From: Phycicoccus sonneratiae
GTDB taxonomy: Bacteria; Actinomycetota; Actinomycetes; Actinomycetales; Dermatophilaceae
Reading direction: 5' to 3'
Length of the DNA: 64,000 nt
Assembly (NCBI RefSeq): GCF_016887965.1
Contig: NZ_JAFDVD010000004.1
Coordinates: 1 to 64,000, forward strand
The translations under genes were made by a program, and so were the position numbers. The notes below the pieces were generated by a model. That model ran no database searches and was not told the DNA's origin. It saw only the letters and a program-made list of their open reading frames with translations. Shown here in pieces: positions 28,896 to 38,056 of this stretch; position 1 is the stretch's first letter; each line of letters begins with the position of its first letter.

Positions 28896-29648
28896 TCAGC
28901 CCGCCGGCGGGACCACCTCGTAGTGCGTCCACACCGACCCCTCCTCGCCGTGCTCGGACCGCACGACGCGCAACCCCACCGGCAGGCCGTCCGGCGCCAG
29001 CGGCTCGCCGTCGAGGAAGGTCGGGGTGCCGAGCCCACCGACGAGCACCGGCATCGTCACGACGTGCAGCTCGTCGACGAGCCCGGCCCGCAGCAGCGCC
29101 CCGTTGACCCCGCCGCCGCCGTCGGCCCGGACGGCCCGGACCCCGAGCTCGGCGCGCAGGCGGCGCAGGGCGAGGTCGAGGTCGACGCGGGCGTCCCCGC
29201 AGGCGAGCCACCCGACCCCGAGCTCGTGCAGCTGCTCGAGGTAGCCCGGCGGTGTCGAACGGCAGACGAGCACCATCAGTGCGGTCTCGTCGTCACCGGT
29301 GAACGTCCACTCCATCCGGCCGCGGCCGTCGACGACGACGAACCAGCGCGGCGCCCGGCGCGGCAGGTGGTCCGGGTGGTCCCAGGGGCCACCACCCTCG
29401 GCCCACGGCGACACGACGTCGTCCCTGACGAAGCTCCCACTGCCCTCCAGGGTCACCGTCGGGGCGTGGTGGTCGGCGATCCAGGCGTCGCGCCGGCGGA
29501 CGAGCCCCTCGACGTCGTCCGGCCAGGCCGCCCGCCAGCGGGCGCCGACGGCGGGGTCGAGCAGCAGCTGGTCGCGGCGGAGGGTGATGCGGCCGTCGAC
29601 GCCGGCCAGCGTCGTGAGCACGACCCGCGGACGGGGCTGGTGGTCCAT
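28896..29648 (-). CDS. RibD C-terminal / dihydrofolate reductase-like protein
   Basis: A 250-residue pyrimidine-reductase-like protein. LTTLAGVDGRIT at the N-terminus, ADGGGGVNGALLRAGLVDELH (NADPH-binding and substrate loop, about 180-200) and VTMPVLVGG fit the RibD_C family. Without a deaminase domain or rib neighbours its role in riboflavin synthesis is unproven; a generic NADPH reductase is possible. ATG 29648 follows TAGCGT by six bases. Confidence 0.75.
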   Translation of the reverse strand: MDHQPRPRVVLTTLAGVDGRITLRRDQLLLDPAVGARWRAAWPDDVEGLVRRRDAWIADHHAPTVTLEGSGSFVRDDVVSPWAEGGGPWDHPDHLPRRAPRWFVVVDGRGRMEWTFTGDDETALMVLVCRSTPPGYLEQLHELGVGWLACGDARVDLDLALRRLRAELGVRAVRADGGGGVNGALLRAGLVDELHVVTMPVLVGGLGTPTFLDGEPLAPDGLPVGLRVVRSEHGEEGSVWTHYEVVPPAG

Positions 29649-29725
29649 CCGGGCACGCTAGGCCCGCCCTCCGACAGCCTGAGACGGCCCGGCCCGCCGA
29701 GCGCCGGACGCCTACCCTCGTGGGC

Positions 29726-30139
29726 ATGAGCTATGCAGGTGACGTCACCCCCGCCGAGGCCCACGCGGCGGTCACCGGTCCGGACGACGCCGTCCTCGTC
29801 GACGTGCGCACGACGGCCGAGTGGACCTACGTCGGTGTGCCCGACCTGTCCTCGGCCGGTCGTGAGGTCGCCTTCGTCGAGTGGAACCGTTTCCCGACCG
29901 GCGCGGTCAACGACCGCTTCCTCGACGAGCTCGCCGCGCACGGAGTCACCCCGGGTCGTCCCGTCTACTTCCTCTGCCGCTCCGGCGTCCGCTCGGTGGC
30001 CGCCGCCGAGGCCACGACGGCCGCGGGGCTCGGCCCTGCGTACAACGTCACCGAGGGCTTCGAGGGCCCGGTCGGCGCCGACGGTCACCGCGACGTCGCG
30101 GGGTGGAAGCAGGCCGGCCTGCCGTGGCGGCAGCAGTGA
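29726..30139 (+). CDS. Rhodanese-like sulfurtransferase linked to metZ
   Basis: A 137-residue rhodanese with DVRTTAEW and the active loop CRSGVRSVAAAEA (Cys near residue 85). It resembles Mycobacterium Rv0390, which precedes metZ (Rv0391). ATG 29726 is seven bases after TACCCT; a GTG two codons upstream lies too close to that element. It overlaps metZ by GTGA, so sulfur transfer and sulfhydrylation are probably linked. Confidence 0.85.
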   Translation: MSYAGDVTPAEAHAAVTGPDDAVLVDVRTTAEWTYVGVPDLSSAGREVAFVEWNRFPTGAVNDRFLDELAAHGVTPGRPVYFLCRSGVRSVAAAEATTAAGLGPAYNVTEGFEGPVGADGHRDVAGWKQAGLPWRQQ

Positions 30140-31365
30140 CGGGCGCGGAACGGCACGACGCCGCGCCCCTCCGGCCGCGGACCCTCGCGGTGCGGGGTGG
30201 GTTGCAGCGCAGCGCTTTCGACGAGACGGCGGAGGCGCTGTACCTCACCAGCGGGTTCGTCTACGAGTCCGCGGCGCAGGCCGAGGCCGCGTTCAAGGAC
30301 GAGGTCGAGCACTACATCTACAGCCGATACGGCAACCCCACCGTGTCGGTCTTCGAGCAGCGGATGCGCCTGGTCGAGGGCGCCGAGGCCTGCTTCGCCA
30401 CCGCCTCGGGCATGTCGGCGGTCTTCACCGCGATGGCCGCCCTCTGCGGCGCCGGCGACCGCGTCGTCGCCTCGCGGGCCCTCTTCGGCTCGTGCTTCGT
30501 CATCCTCGACGAGATCCTCCCGCGCTGGGGCGTCGAAACCGTCTTCGTCGACGGCGCGGACCTCGACCAGTGGCGCGACGCCCTCGCGACACCGACCACC
30601 GCGGTGTTCTTCGAGACCCCGAGCAACCCGATGCAGGAGCTCGTCGACGTCGCCGCCGTCTCCGAGCTCGCCCACGCGGCCGGCGCCCAGGTGGTCGTCG
30701 ACAACGTCTTCGGCACACCGGTGTTCAGCCACCCGCTCGCCCACGGCGCCGACGTCGTCGTCTACTCGGCGACGAAGCACATCGACGGCCAGGGGCGGGC
30801 CCTCGGCGGAGCCGTCCTCGGGACCAGGGAGTTCGTCGAGGGGCCGGTCAAGAACCTCATGCGGCACACCGGTCCGTCGATGTCGCCCTTCAACGCCTGG
30901 GTGCTCACCAAGGGCCTCGAGACTCTCGACCTGCGCGTCCGGGCCATGGCCGATGCCGCGCTCGGGCTGGCGACGACCCTCGAGGCGTGGCAGCACGACG
31001 GCCGGGGCGTCACCCGCGTGGTGCACCCCTTCCTGACGAGCCACCCGCAGCACGACCTCGCCCGGCGGCAGATGGACGGGGGAGCGGGCACCGTCGTCAC
31101 CCTCGAGCTCGACGGGGGCAAGGACGCGGCGTTCGCCTTCCTCGACGCCCTGCGACTCGTCGACATCAGCAACAACCTCGGCGACGCCAAGTCCCTGACC
31201 ACCCACCCCGCCACCACGACTCACCGACGCCTCTCGCCGGAGGCCCGCGCGGCGGTCGGCATCACCGACGGCACGGTGCGTCTCTCGGTCGGGCTCGAGG
31301 ACCCGCAGGACCTCGCCGAGGACCTCGAGCAGGCACTGTCCGCCGCCGAGGCCACCCGCGGCTGA
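30136..31365 (+). CDS. metZ: O-succinylhomoserine sulfhydrylase
   Basis: A 409-residue PLP enzyme of the Cys/Met metabolism family that makes homocysteine from O-succinylhomoserine and sulfide. YSRYGNPTV and the lysine motif YSATKHIDGQGR (PLP Schiff base near residue 217) are present, as is SNNLGDAKSL. GTG 30136 inside the rhodanese stop is the start. The MetZ rather than MetB call rests on the RALGGAVLG variant and the rhodanese neighbour. Confidence 0.9.
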   Translation: MTGAERHDAAPLRPRTLAVRGGLQRSAFDETAEALYLTSGFVYESAAQAEAAFKDEVEHYIYSRYGNPTVSVFEQRMRLVEGAEACFATASGMSAVFTAMAALCGAGDRVVASRALFGSCFVILDEILPRWGVETVFVDGADLDQWRDALATPTTAVFFETPSNPMQELVDVAAVSELAHAAGAQVVVDNVFGTPVFSHPLAHGADVVVYSATKHIDGQGRALGGAVLGTREFVEGPVKNLMRHTGPSMSPFNAWVLTKGLETLDLRVRAMADAALGLATTLEAWQHDGRGVTRVVHPFLTSHPQHDLARRQMDGGAGTVVTLELDGGKDAAFAFLDALRLVDISNNLGDAKSLTTHPATTTHRRLSPEARAAVGITDGTVRLSVGLEDPQDLAEDLEQALSAAEATRG

Positions 31366-31393
31366 CCCACCGGACGGCTGTTAGCGTCCGGGC

Positions 31394-31861
31394 ATGACCT
31401 CCCGCGACGTCGTGTCCGTCCAGCGCCTCATCCCGGCGCCCCCCGAGCCGATCTTCGACCTGCTCGCCGACCCGGCCGGGCACCAGCGGATCGACGGCGG
31501 CGGCTCGGTGCAGGGCGCCCGCAGCGGCGGCCGGCGGCTCGGGCTCGGCGACCGGTTCGGCATGGACATGAAGATCGGCGTCGCCTACTCGACGAGCAAC
31601 ACGGTCATCGAGTTCGAGGAGAACCGGCGCATCGCCTGGCAGACGCTGGCCGGCGGGTTCCTCAAGGGCTTCGTCGGCGGCCGCATCTGGCGCTACGAGC
31701 TCGAGCCGGTCGAGGGCGGGACCCTCGTCACCGAGTCGTGGGACATCTCCCGGGAGGCCGCCGTGAGCAAGCCCGTCGTGCGCCGGATGGAGGGCATGAC
31801 CCGCACGAACATGGCCGCCACCCTCGAGCGCATCGAGGAGCTCGTCAGCGCGTCGCGCTGA
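31394..31861 (+). CDS. SRPBCC / polyketide cyclase-like protein
   Basis: A 155-residue START-fold protein beginning QRLIPAPPEPIFDLLADPAGH, with ENRRIAWQTL in the middle and a long C-terminal helix, typical of actinobacterial SRPBCC proteins. Ligand unknown. ATG 31394 is six bases after TAGCGT. Its 3' end overlaps the convergent DUF2236 gene by 17 bp. Confidence 0.78.
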   Translation: MTSRDVVSVQRLIPAPPEPIFDLLADPAGHQRIDGGGSVQGARSGGRRLGLGDRFGMDMKIGVAYSTSNTVIEFEENRRIAWQTLAGGFLKGFVGGRIWRYELEPVEGGTLVTESWDISREAAVSKPVVRRMEGMTRTNMAATLERIEELVSASR

Positions 31862-32732
31862 CCCGTCGCTCCTCGGCCACGCCGTCCATCGCCCAGCGCA
31901 CCGCCCGCGTGCCGACGAGGCCGAGGACGCCGGCCGCCCCGGCCACCGGACCGGCCACCGGCAGGCGCAGCGCCCGTCGCGCCCAGCCGGGCAGGAGCGC
32001 GACCCCACCGGACGCGATGAGCCCGTACCCGGGCCGTGCGGTCCACGGCAGCGGCGGGTCGAGCAGGAGGAAGCGCGCCGCGTCCCGGGCGTCCTCGGTC
32101 GCCCGCAGCGCCGGACGGAAGGCCTCGAGGGCCGCCGCCAGCCCGGCGACGTCCGTGGGCACCGCCTGCGCCCCGAGCTGCTCGGCGACGACCGCCGACT
32201 GCCGGACGTAGGTGTCGGCCTCGGCCGGGGTCAGCGGCGTCGCGGCGTAGCGCTGGAAGGCCCCGAGGAAGCTCCAGGCCTCCGCGACGTGCACCCAGCC
32301 GAGGAGCTCGGGGTCCGACGCCCGGTACGGCACACCGTCGCCGTCGCGCCCGCGCACCCGCTCGTGGATGCTCCGGACCCGCGCCACGGCGGCGTCGGAG
32401 TCCTCGACGGTGCCGAAGGTCGTCGTGGCGAGGAAGTGCGAGGTGCGCTGCAGCCGGCCCCAGGGGTCGCTGCGGTACCCGCTGTGGCCCGCGACCCCGG
32501 CCATCGCCGACGGGTGCAGCGACTGGAGCAGGAGCGCGCAGACCCCGCCGGGGAACATCGAGGCGTCGGCGTGCACGCGCCAGACGGGGTCGTCCGGGCC
32601 GAAGCGCCGCTCGCCCCGGCGTCCCCAGATGACCGCCGCGCGCTCGGCGGCGTCGTCGCCCGCGACGCGCGAGCGCAGGGCTGCGCCGAGCCGCCGCTGG
32701 GCGACCCTCCCGATCTCGTCCACCACGCTCAT
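31845..32732 (-). CDS. Oxygenase MpaB-family (DUF2236) protein
   Basis: A 295-residue helical protein of the DUF2236/MpaB/latex-clearing-protein family, which bind heme b through a conserved histidine. LLQSLHPSAMAGVAGHSGY and GWVHVAEAWSFL (about 130-145) are the recognised segments. Substrate unknown. ATG 32732 has a GGAG site. Confidence 0.8.
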   Translation of the reverse strand: MSVVDEIGRVAQRRLGAALRSRVAGDDAAERAAVIWGRRGERRFGPDDPVWRVHADASMFPGGVCALLLQSLHPSAMAGVAGHSGYRSDPWGRLQRTSHFLATTTFGTVEDSDAAVARVRSIHERVRGRDGDGVPYRASDPELLGWVHVAEAWSFLGAFQRYAATPLTPAEADTYVRQSAVVAEQLGAQAVPTDVAGLAAALEAFRPALRATEDARDAARFLLLDPPLPWTARPGYGLIASGGVALLPGWARRALRLPVAGPVAGAAGVLGLVGTRAVRWAMDGVAEERRVSATR

Positions 32733-32823
32733 GCTGCTCCATTCATCACCGGACACGTACCCGCACAACGGGTCACGCACGCGCGGTGCTCCGGGCTGTC
32801 GAAGGTTCGGGGCGCAAGGAGGG

Positions 32824-33921
32824 TCAGCCGGCGACCGCCAGCGCCAGCGACGCGGACCCCACGACGAGGACGGCGCAGGCGAGTCCGGCCGGGACGAGCC
32901 AGCGCCACGGGACGACGACCCCGCGCGCCCGGCACCGCTGGATCCACAGCAGCGTCGCGAGCGAGGCCCACGGCGTGACGAGCGGGCCGGCGTTGGTGCC
33001 GACGAGCAGCGCCACGAGGCGCTCGACCGACCCGGACGCCGCCGGCTCGAGGGCGAGGTAGGCGGGCAGGTTGTTGACGACGTTCGACAGGCCCGCCCCG
33101 GCACCCGCGAGGGCGAGCAGCGCCCCGGTGCCCGTGCCGGCCGGCAGCGAGCGGGTGACGACCTCGGAGAGCCCGTGCTGCTGGAGCAGCTCGACGACCA
33201 CCGACACCGCGACGAACCCGGCCGCCATCGCCCACGGCACCGGCAGCCCGCCGAGCAGCTCCCGGCCGCGCCACCACGTGGTGGCGAGCAGCAGGCCCGC
33301 CGCGACGAGCGAGACCAGCCACGGGGGAGCGCCGAGGGCGAAGAGCGGCCCGAGGACGACGCACACGACGGCCGCGACCCGGAGGAGGACGCCGTCGTGC
33401 GGCTCCGCCGGCGGCGCGACGGAGTACCGGCCCCGCAGGCTGCGCCGGTGCAGCACCGCGACGAGGGCCAGCGTGACGACCACCGCGACGAGCGCCGGTG
33501 CCCACGAGGCCCGTACGAAGTCGGTGTGCCCCAACCCGGCCCGGCCCAGCGTGTGCAGGGCCAGCAGGTTCGTGAGGTTCGAGACGGGCAGGAGCAGCGA
33601 CCCGGTGTTCGCGATCCACAGGGTCGTCACCGCGAGCAGCCGGGGGTCGAGCCCGACCTGGGCGGCCACCGCCAGGCCCACCGGGGTGAGGAGCACCGCG
33701 GTCGTGTCGAGCGAGAGCACGATCGTCGCCAGCACCGCGAGCCCGGAGAAAAGAACCCAGAGCAGCCAGCGCCGGCCCCCACCGACCCGGGCCACCGCGT
33801 GGCCGGCGACGTCGAACACCCCGGCCCGCTCGGCGAGCTCGGCGGTGACGGTGATGGCGAGGAGGAAGACGACGACCGGCCCGAGCCGCTCGGCCAGCGC
33901 CAGCGCCTCGGTGGACGTCAC
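32824..33921 (-). CDS. ArsB/NhaD/SLC13-type ion transporter permease
   Basis: A 365-residue membrane protein with about ten helices. LSLDTTAVLLTPVGLAVA and SNLTNLLALHTLGR resemble the ion-transporter superfamily P-loops, and LSNVVNNLPAYLAL is the second half of the repeat, as in ArsB. Arsenite, sodium or carboxylate export cannot be told apart here. GTG 33921 overlaps the yaaA stop by four bases. Shorter than ArsB (about 430), with no ars regulator nearby. Confidence 0.75.
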   Translation of the reverse strand: MTSTEALALAERLGPVVVFLLAITVTAELAERAGVFDVAGHAVARVGGGRRWLLWVLFSGLAVLATIVLSLDTTAVLLTPVGLAVAAQVGLDPRLLAVTTLWIANTGSLLLPVSNLTNLLALHTLGRAGLGHTDFVRASWAPALVAVVVTLALVAVLHRRSLRGRYSVAPPAEPHDGVLLRVAAVVCVVLGPLFALGAPPWLVSLVAAGLLLATTWWRGRELLGGLPVPWAMAAGFVAVSVVVELLQQHGLSEVVTRSLPAGTGTGALLALAGAGAGLSNVVNNLPAYLALEPAASGSVERLVALLVGTNAGPLVTPWASLATLLWIQRCRARGVVVPWRWLVPAGLACAVLVVGSASLALAVAG

Positions 33922-34664
33922 GGGGCCCGCACGTCGAGCACCCACGGGGCGCCGGGGCGCCCCGGCTCGTGGAGCTCGACGTCGAACGCGCGACCGACGA
34001 CCTCGGCGACGGCCGGCACCGACCGGGCCGCGACGCCCTCGACGCAGAGGTGGCGGGCGACGAGGCCCCGGGTGTGCTTGGCCATGTGGCTCGCGCCGGG
34101 CACGCGCACCTGCATCCAGCGGTGGGCGAGGTCGCGACCCGGGCGCCAGGCCGCGGCGTAGGCCGCGGACCGGCAGTCGACGACCGCGCCCGACCCGGCG
34201 GCGGCGCGCAGCGGCGCGTCGAGCGCAGGCCGCCAGTGCTGGGCGAGCGGGCCGGTACCGGGCAGCGTGACCCCCATCGAGAGCCGGTAGGCGGTGATCC
34301 GGTCGGTGGGCCGCACCGCGCCGTGCAGTGCCGACACGACGACGAGCCACCGGTTGGCCCGGCGCCGCGCGGCGGTGTCGAGCGAGGCGAGGTCGAGCGC
34401 GTCGTAGAGGACGCCCGTGTACACCTGCGCCGCAGGCGTGGCCGGCAGCGTGTCGAGGACGAGGTTGCGCGCCACCTCGTCGAGGAGCCCCTCGGACACC
34501 CCGAGGACGGCCGCCGCGTCGGGCGAGCCGCTGACGCCCGAGAGGGCCCGCGCGACCTCCGCGCGGACCGGTCCGAGCTCGGGGAAGGACCACGTCGCGG
34601 GGTCGGCGGGGCCACCGCGCGGGCGGTTCCACTTCGACTCCGACGGGGGGAGCAGGATGAGCAC
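33918..34664 (-). CDS. yaaA: YaaA/DUF328 peroxide-stress protein
   Basis: A 248-residue protein of the YaaA family, DNA-binding proteins that limit iron-driven oxidative damage in E. coli. LILLPPSESKW at the start, VVSALHGAVRPTDRI and YRLSMG in the middle and MAKHTRG are conserved. The start is GTG 34664, six bases after TAGGCT, giving the usual LILLPPSE N-terminus; GTG 34670 touches the -10 box. Divergent from the RNB gene. Confidence 0.82.
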   Translation of the reverse strand: MLILLPPSESKWNRPRGGPADPATWSFPELGPVRAEVARALSGVSGSPDAAAVLGVSEGLLDEVARNLVLDTLPATPAAQVYTGVLYDALDLASLDTAARRRANRWLVVVSALHGAVRPTDRITAYRLSMGVTLPGTGPLAQHWRPALDAPLRAAAGSGAVVDCRSAAYAAAWRPGRDLAHRWMQVRVPGASHMAKHTRGLVARHLCVEGVAARSVPAVAEVVGRAFDVELHEPGRPGAPWVLDVRAP

Positions 34665-34697
34665 CGGCACAGCCTACGGACGGTTAGGGTCGGACCC

Positions 34698-36149
34698 GTG
34701 CCGCATCCCAGGGTCGTGCTCCGGCCGACCGACGCCGAGACCCCCAGCGGGGTGCGGCAGGCCCTCCTCGAGCGGTTCGCCGCGGTCCGCGCCGAGCTCG
34801 GCATCGACGGTCCCTACCCGGCCGACGCGCTCGCCGAGGCGCAGCGGGTCGCCGCCGAGCCCCCACCGGGTGGGCACCCGGACGAGACCGACGTCCCGTA
34901 CGTCACCCTCGACCCGCCCGGCTCGATGGACCTCGACCAGGCACTGCACATCGAGCGCGACGGCGCCGGGCACCGCGTCCGCTACGCCATCGCCGACGTC
35001 CCGGCCTTCGTGCGGATGGGCGGGGCGCTCGACCGGGCCACCCGGGAGCGCGGCCAGACCGTCTACTGCCCGGACGAGCGCGTCCCGCTGCACCCGCCGG
35101 TGCTCTCCGAGGACGCCGGCAGCCTGCTCCCCGGCGAGGTCCGGCCGGCCTTCGTCTGGGACCTGCGGCTCGACGGCGAGGGGGTCCTCACCGCCGCCGA
35201 GGTCCACCGGGCCCTCGTCCGCAGCGTCGAGCGGCTCGACTACGAGGGCGTCCAGGGGGCGGTCGACGCCGGCACGGCCGACGAGCGCCTGCTGCTCCTG
35301 CGCGAGGTGGGGGAGCGGCGGGTGGCCCAGGAGCGGGCCCGCGGCGGGGCCAGCCTGCCGATGCCCGAGCAGCAGGTCAGCGCCGAGCCCGACGGCGGCT
35401 TCACCCTCCAGTTCCGCCCGCCCGTCGCGTCGGAGGAGTGGAACGCCCAGCTCTCCCTCCTCACTGGCATGGCCGCGGCCTCGATGATGCTCGACGGTGG
35501 GCTCGGGGTGCTGCGCACGATGCCCGCCCCCACCGACGATGCGGTGGCGCGCTTCCGCCGGGCGGCGCGAGGCCTCGGGGTGCAGTGGCCCGACGGCGTC
35601 CCCTACGGCGACCTCGTGCGCGGGCTCGACCGCACCGACCCGCGCCACCTCGCCCTCATCCACGAGGCCACCTCGCTCTTCCGCGGGGCGTCGTACACGG
35701 CCTTCGACGGCGCCGCCCCGGCCGACCCCGAGCACGCCGCCGTCGCCGCCCCCTACGCCCACGTCACCGCCCCCCTGCGCCGGCTCGTCGACCGCTTCGG
35801 GCTCGTCGTCTGCGAGGCGCTCGGCCGCGGCGCCGAGGTCCCCGACGCCGTCCGCACCGCCCTGCCCGCGCTCGCCGACCTCATGACCACCTCCGACCGC
35901 ACCGCCCGCGCCGCCGAGCGGGCCTGCGCCGACGCCGCGGAGGCCGCGGTCCTCCACGGCCGCGAGGGCGAGGAGTTCGAGGCCGTCGTCGTCGACCACC
36001 TCGAGAAGGGGATGGAGGTCCAGCTCGTCGACCTCCCGGTCCTCGCGAAGGTGTCCGGCGACCGGGGCGCCCTCGGCTCGACCGTCACGGTGCGCCTCGA
36101 CGTCGCCGACGTCGCCGGGAGCGCGGTCCGCTTCGTCCGGCCCGGATAG
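34698..36149 (+). CDS. RNB-domain ribonuclease (RNase II/R-like)
   Basis: A 483-residue exoribonuclease-like protein with the catalytic RNB motif DPPGSMDLDQALHIER (acidic residues for magnesium) and a downstream HVTAPLRRLVDRF segment. The usual N-terminal cold-shock domains and full C-terminal S1 domain are missing or short, as in actinobacterial RNB proteins of this length. GTG start is seven bases after TAGGGT. Followed by RNase P RNA. Confidence 0.85.
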   Translation: MPHPRVVLRPTDAETPSGVRQALLERFAAVRAELGIDGPYPADALAEAQRVAAEPPPGGHPDETDVPYVTLDPPGSMDLDQALHIERDGAGHRVRYAIADVPAFVRMGGALDRATRERGQTVYCPDERVPLHPPVLSEDAGSLLPGEVRPAFVWDLRLDGEGVLTAAEVHRALVRSVERLDYEGVQGAVDAGTADERLLLLREVGERRVAQERARGGASLPMPEQQVSAEPDGGFTLQFRPPVASEEWNAQLSLLTGMAAASMMLDGGLGVLRTMPAPTDDAVARFRRAARGLGVQWPDGVPYGDLVRGLDRTDPRHLALIHEATSLFRGASYTAFDGAAPADPEHAAVAAPYAHVTAPLRRLVDRFGLVVCEALGRGAEVPDAVRTALPALADLMTTSDRTARAAERACADAAEAAVLHGREGEEFEAVVVDHLEKGMEVQLVDLPVLAKVSGDRGALGSTVTVRLDVADVAGSAVRFVRPG

Positions 36150-36159
36150 ACTCCCCCCG

Positions 36160-36540
36160 GACGAGTCGGGCGGACGGTCGCGTCGGTGGGCAACCACCGC
36201 CGAGGAAGGTCCGGGCTCCGCAGGGCAGGATGGTGGCCAACACCCACCCGGGGCGACCCGCGGGACAGTGCCACAGAGAACAGACCGCCGGGCGCGCGCG
36301 AGCGCGGCCGGTAAGGGTGAAACGGTGGTGTAAGAGACCACCAGCGGCCTGGGTGACCAGGCCGGCTCGGTAAACCCCATCCGGAGCAAGCCCAGACAGG
36401 ATGCGTTCGAGGGCGGCCCGCCCGAGCATCCGGGTAGGGCGCTGGAGGTGGTCGGCGACGGCCACCCGAGATGGATGACCGTCACCGCGTCGCCGGCGAC
36501 GGCGGCGCGGGACAGAACCCGGCCTACAGCCCGGCTCGTC
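36160..36540 (+). ncRNA. rnpB: RNase P RNA, bacterial type A
   Basis: The catalytic RNA that removes 5' leaders from tRNAs. Hallmarks: CGAGTCGGGCGG pairing with the terminal CCGGCTCGT, GAGGAAGGTCCGGGCTCC, CAGGGCAGGATGGTGG, GTGCCACAGAGAACAGACCG, GGTAAGGGTGAAACGG and GACAGAACCCGGCCTACAG. Ends are approximate to a few bases. Its length (about 380 nt) is typical of actinobacteria. It starts about ten bases after the RNB stop. Confidence 0.95.
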
Positions 36541-36643
36541 CCCCGCCCGGGCCCGTGACCAGCGGGTTCATCCGCACCAACGGCCGTGGGCGTCGGTCCC
36601 GCCGGTTAGGGTGGCAGGTCCCCGAACACCGCCAGGAGCACCC

Positions 36644-37333
36644 TTGGGCACCGACCCCTCGACCGACCTCGGCCTCGCGCGCCGCCGCGTCATGGCCGCG
36701 ACCCGCGACCTCGACGGCGCCACCGTGCGCGACGTCCTCCTCGACGCCCTGCTCGTCTCGGGCGTCGACGCCACGGTCACCGACGTGATGATGCCGGTCC
36801 TCAGGGAGGTCGGCGACGACTGGGAGGCCGGGCGCCTCGGCGTCGTCCACGAGCACTTCGTCTCCAGCGCCTTCCGCGGCGTGCTCGGCGAGCTCCGCCT
36901 GCCGGTCCAGGGACCGCAGGCCCGCACGGTCGTCCTCGCGTGCCCGCCCCGCGAGCTCCACGACCTGCCCCTCGAGCTCTTCGGGGCGATGCTCCACGCC
37001 CGCTGGTGGCGCGTCGTCAGCCTCGGTGCCAACTCGCCGATGACCGCCATCGGCGAGGCCGCCCGGTTCCTGCGCGCCGACGCGGTCGTCCTCGCCGGCG
37101 TCCGCCGCACCGCCTTCGAGGCGCGGCTGCCCTCGCTCACGCGGCTCGGGCGCACCCTGCCCCTCTTCGTCGCCGGGGAGGGAGCCAAGGCCCTCGCCCA
37201 GGCGCCCCCCGAGCTGCGGGTGCTGCCCGACGACCTCGTCGCCGCGGCGGAGCTCGTCGACGCCGTCGTGCCGGCCCGCGAGGAGGCCGTCCCGGTCCAC
37301 ACCGACGGCGACGCGGAGCCCGCGGTCGGCTGA
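36644..37333 (+). CDS. Stand-alone B12-binding photosensor-like protein
   Basis: A 229-residue protein with a helical cap domain and a Rossmann cobalamin-binding domain. W60, then nine residues, then E70-H71 is the Wx9EH motif of CarH/LitR adenosylcobalamin photoreceptors. H106 in ELHDLP may be the lower cobalt ligand. There is no MerR DNA-binding domain. TTG 36644 with GGAG is the likely start, because TAGGGT ends at 36610, immediately before the other candidate, GTG 36611. Output partner unknown. Confidence 0.72.
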   Translation: MGTDPSTDLGLARRRVMAATRDLDGATVRDVLLDALLVSGVDATVTDVMMPVLREVGDDWEAGRLGVVHEHFVSSAFRGVLGELRLPVQGPQARTVVLACPPRELHDLPLELFGAMLHARWWRVVSLGANSPMTAIGEAARFLRADAVVLAGVRRTAFEARLPSLTRLGRTLPLFVAGEGAKALAQAPPELRVLPDDLVAAAELVDAVVPAREEAVPVHTDGDAEPAVG

Positions 37334-37386
37334 CCCCGCCCGGCGCCACCCCCCGCCGGGCCGGCCCGAGCGCCTAGCGTGGGTCC

Positions 37387-38043
37387 ATGCGGATCACCCA
37401 CCTCGGCCACTCCTGCGTCCTCCTCGAGATGGCGGACACCCGCCTGCTCGTCGACCCCGGCACCTTCGCCGAGGACGTCGCGGAGGTCCGGGACCTCGAC
37501 GCGGTCCTCGTCACCCACCAGCACCCCGACCACCTCGACCCCGAGCGGCTCCCCGCGCTCCTCGCGGCCAACCCCGGCGCGCGCGTCCTGTGCGACCCCG
37601 GCAGCGCCGAGGTGCTGTCCGGCCTCGGGGTGGAGGCCACCGTGCACGACGGCCCGACGCGCGTCGGCGAGGTCACGGTCACGCCCGTCGGCGAGGTGCA
37701 CGCGCTCATCCACGACGACGTCCCGCGCATCCCCAACGTCGGGGTGCGCCTCGACGCCGACGGTGAGCCGTCGTTCTTCCACCCCGGAGACGCCCTCGAC
37801 GCCGACCCCGGTGCCGTCGACGTCCTCGCCTTCCCGCTCCAGGCGCCGTGGCAGCGCAGCCGCGAGATGACCGCCTTCCTCCGCCGGCTCGCCGCCCCCC
37901 GGGCCGTGCCGATCCACGACGGGCTCCTGCAGCCGCGCGGGCGCGCGCTCTACCTCGGGCAGGCGGAGCAGCTCGGGTCGTCGGACACCGAGATCCTCGA
38001 CCTCGCGGGCCGCGGCGCGGTCGAGCTCCGCGCCGGGGAGTAG
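37387..38043 (+). CDS. UlaG-like metallo-beta-lactamase-fold hydrolase
   Basis: A 218-residue MBL-fold protein. HLGHSCVLLE near the start, THQHPDHLD for the zinc site, FFHPGDALD and IHDGLLQPRG fit the UlaG/L-ascorbate lactonase-like subfamily often annotated only as MBL-fold hydrolase. Substrate unknown. ATG 37387 lies six bases after TAGCGT. Confidence 0.82.
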   Translation: MRITHLGHSCVLLEMADTRLLVDPGTFAEDVAEVRDLDAVLVTHQHPDHLDPERLPALLAANPGARVLCDPGSAEVLSGLGVEATVHDGPTRVGEVTVTPVGEVHALIHDDVPRIPNVGVRLDADGEPSFFHPGDALDADPGAVDVLAFPLQAPWQRSREMTAFLRRLAAPRAVPIHDGLLQPRGRALYLGQAEQLGSSDTEILDLAGRGAVELRAGE

Positions 38044-38056
38044 TGGGCCGCCGGCG

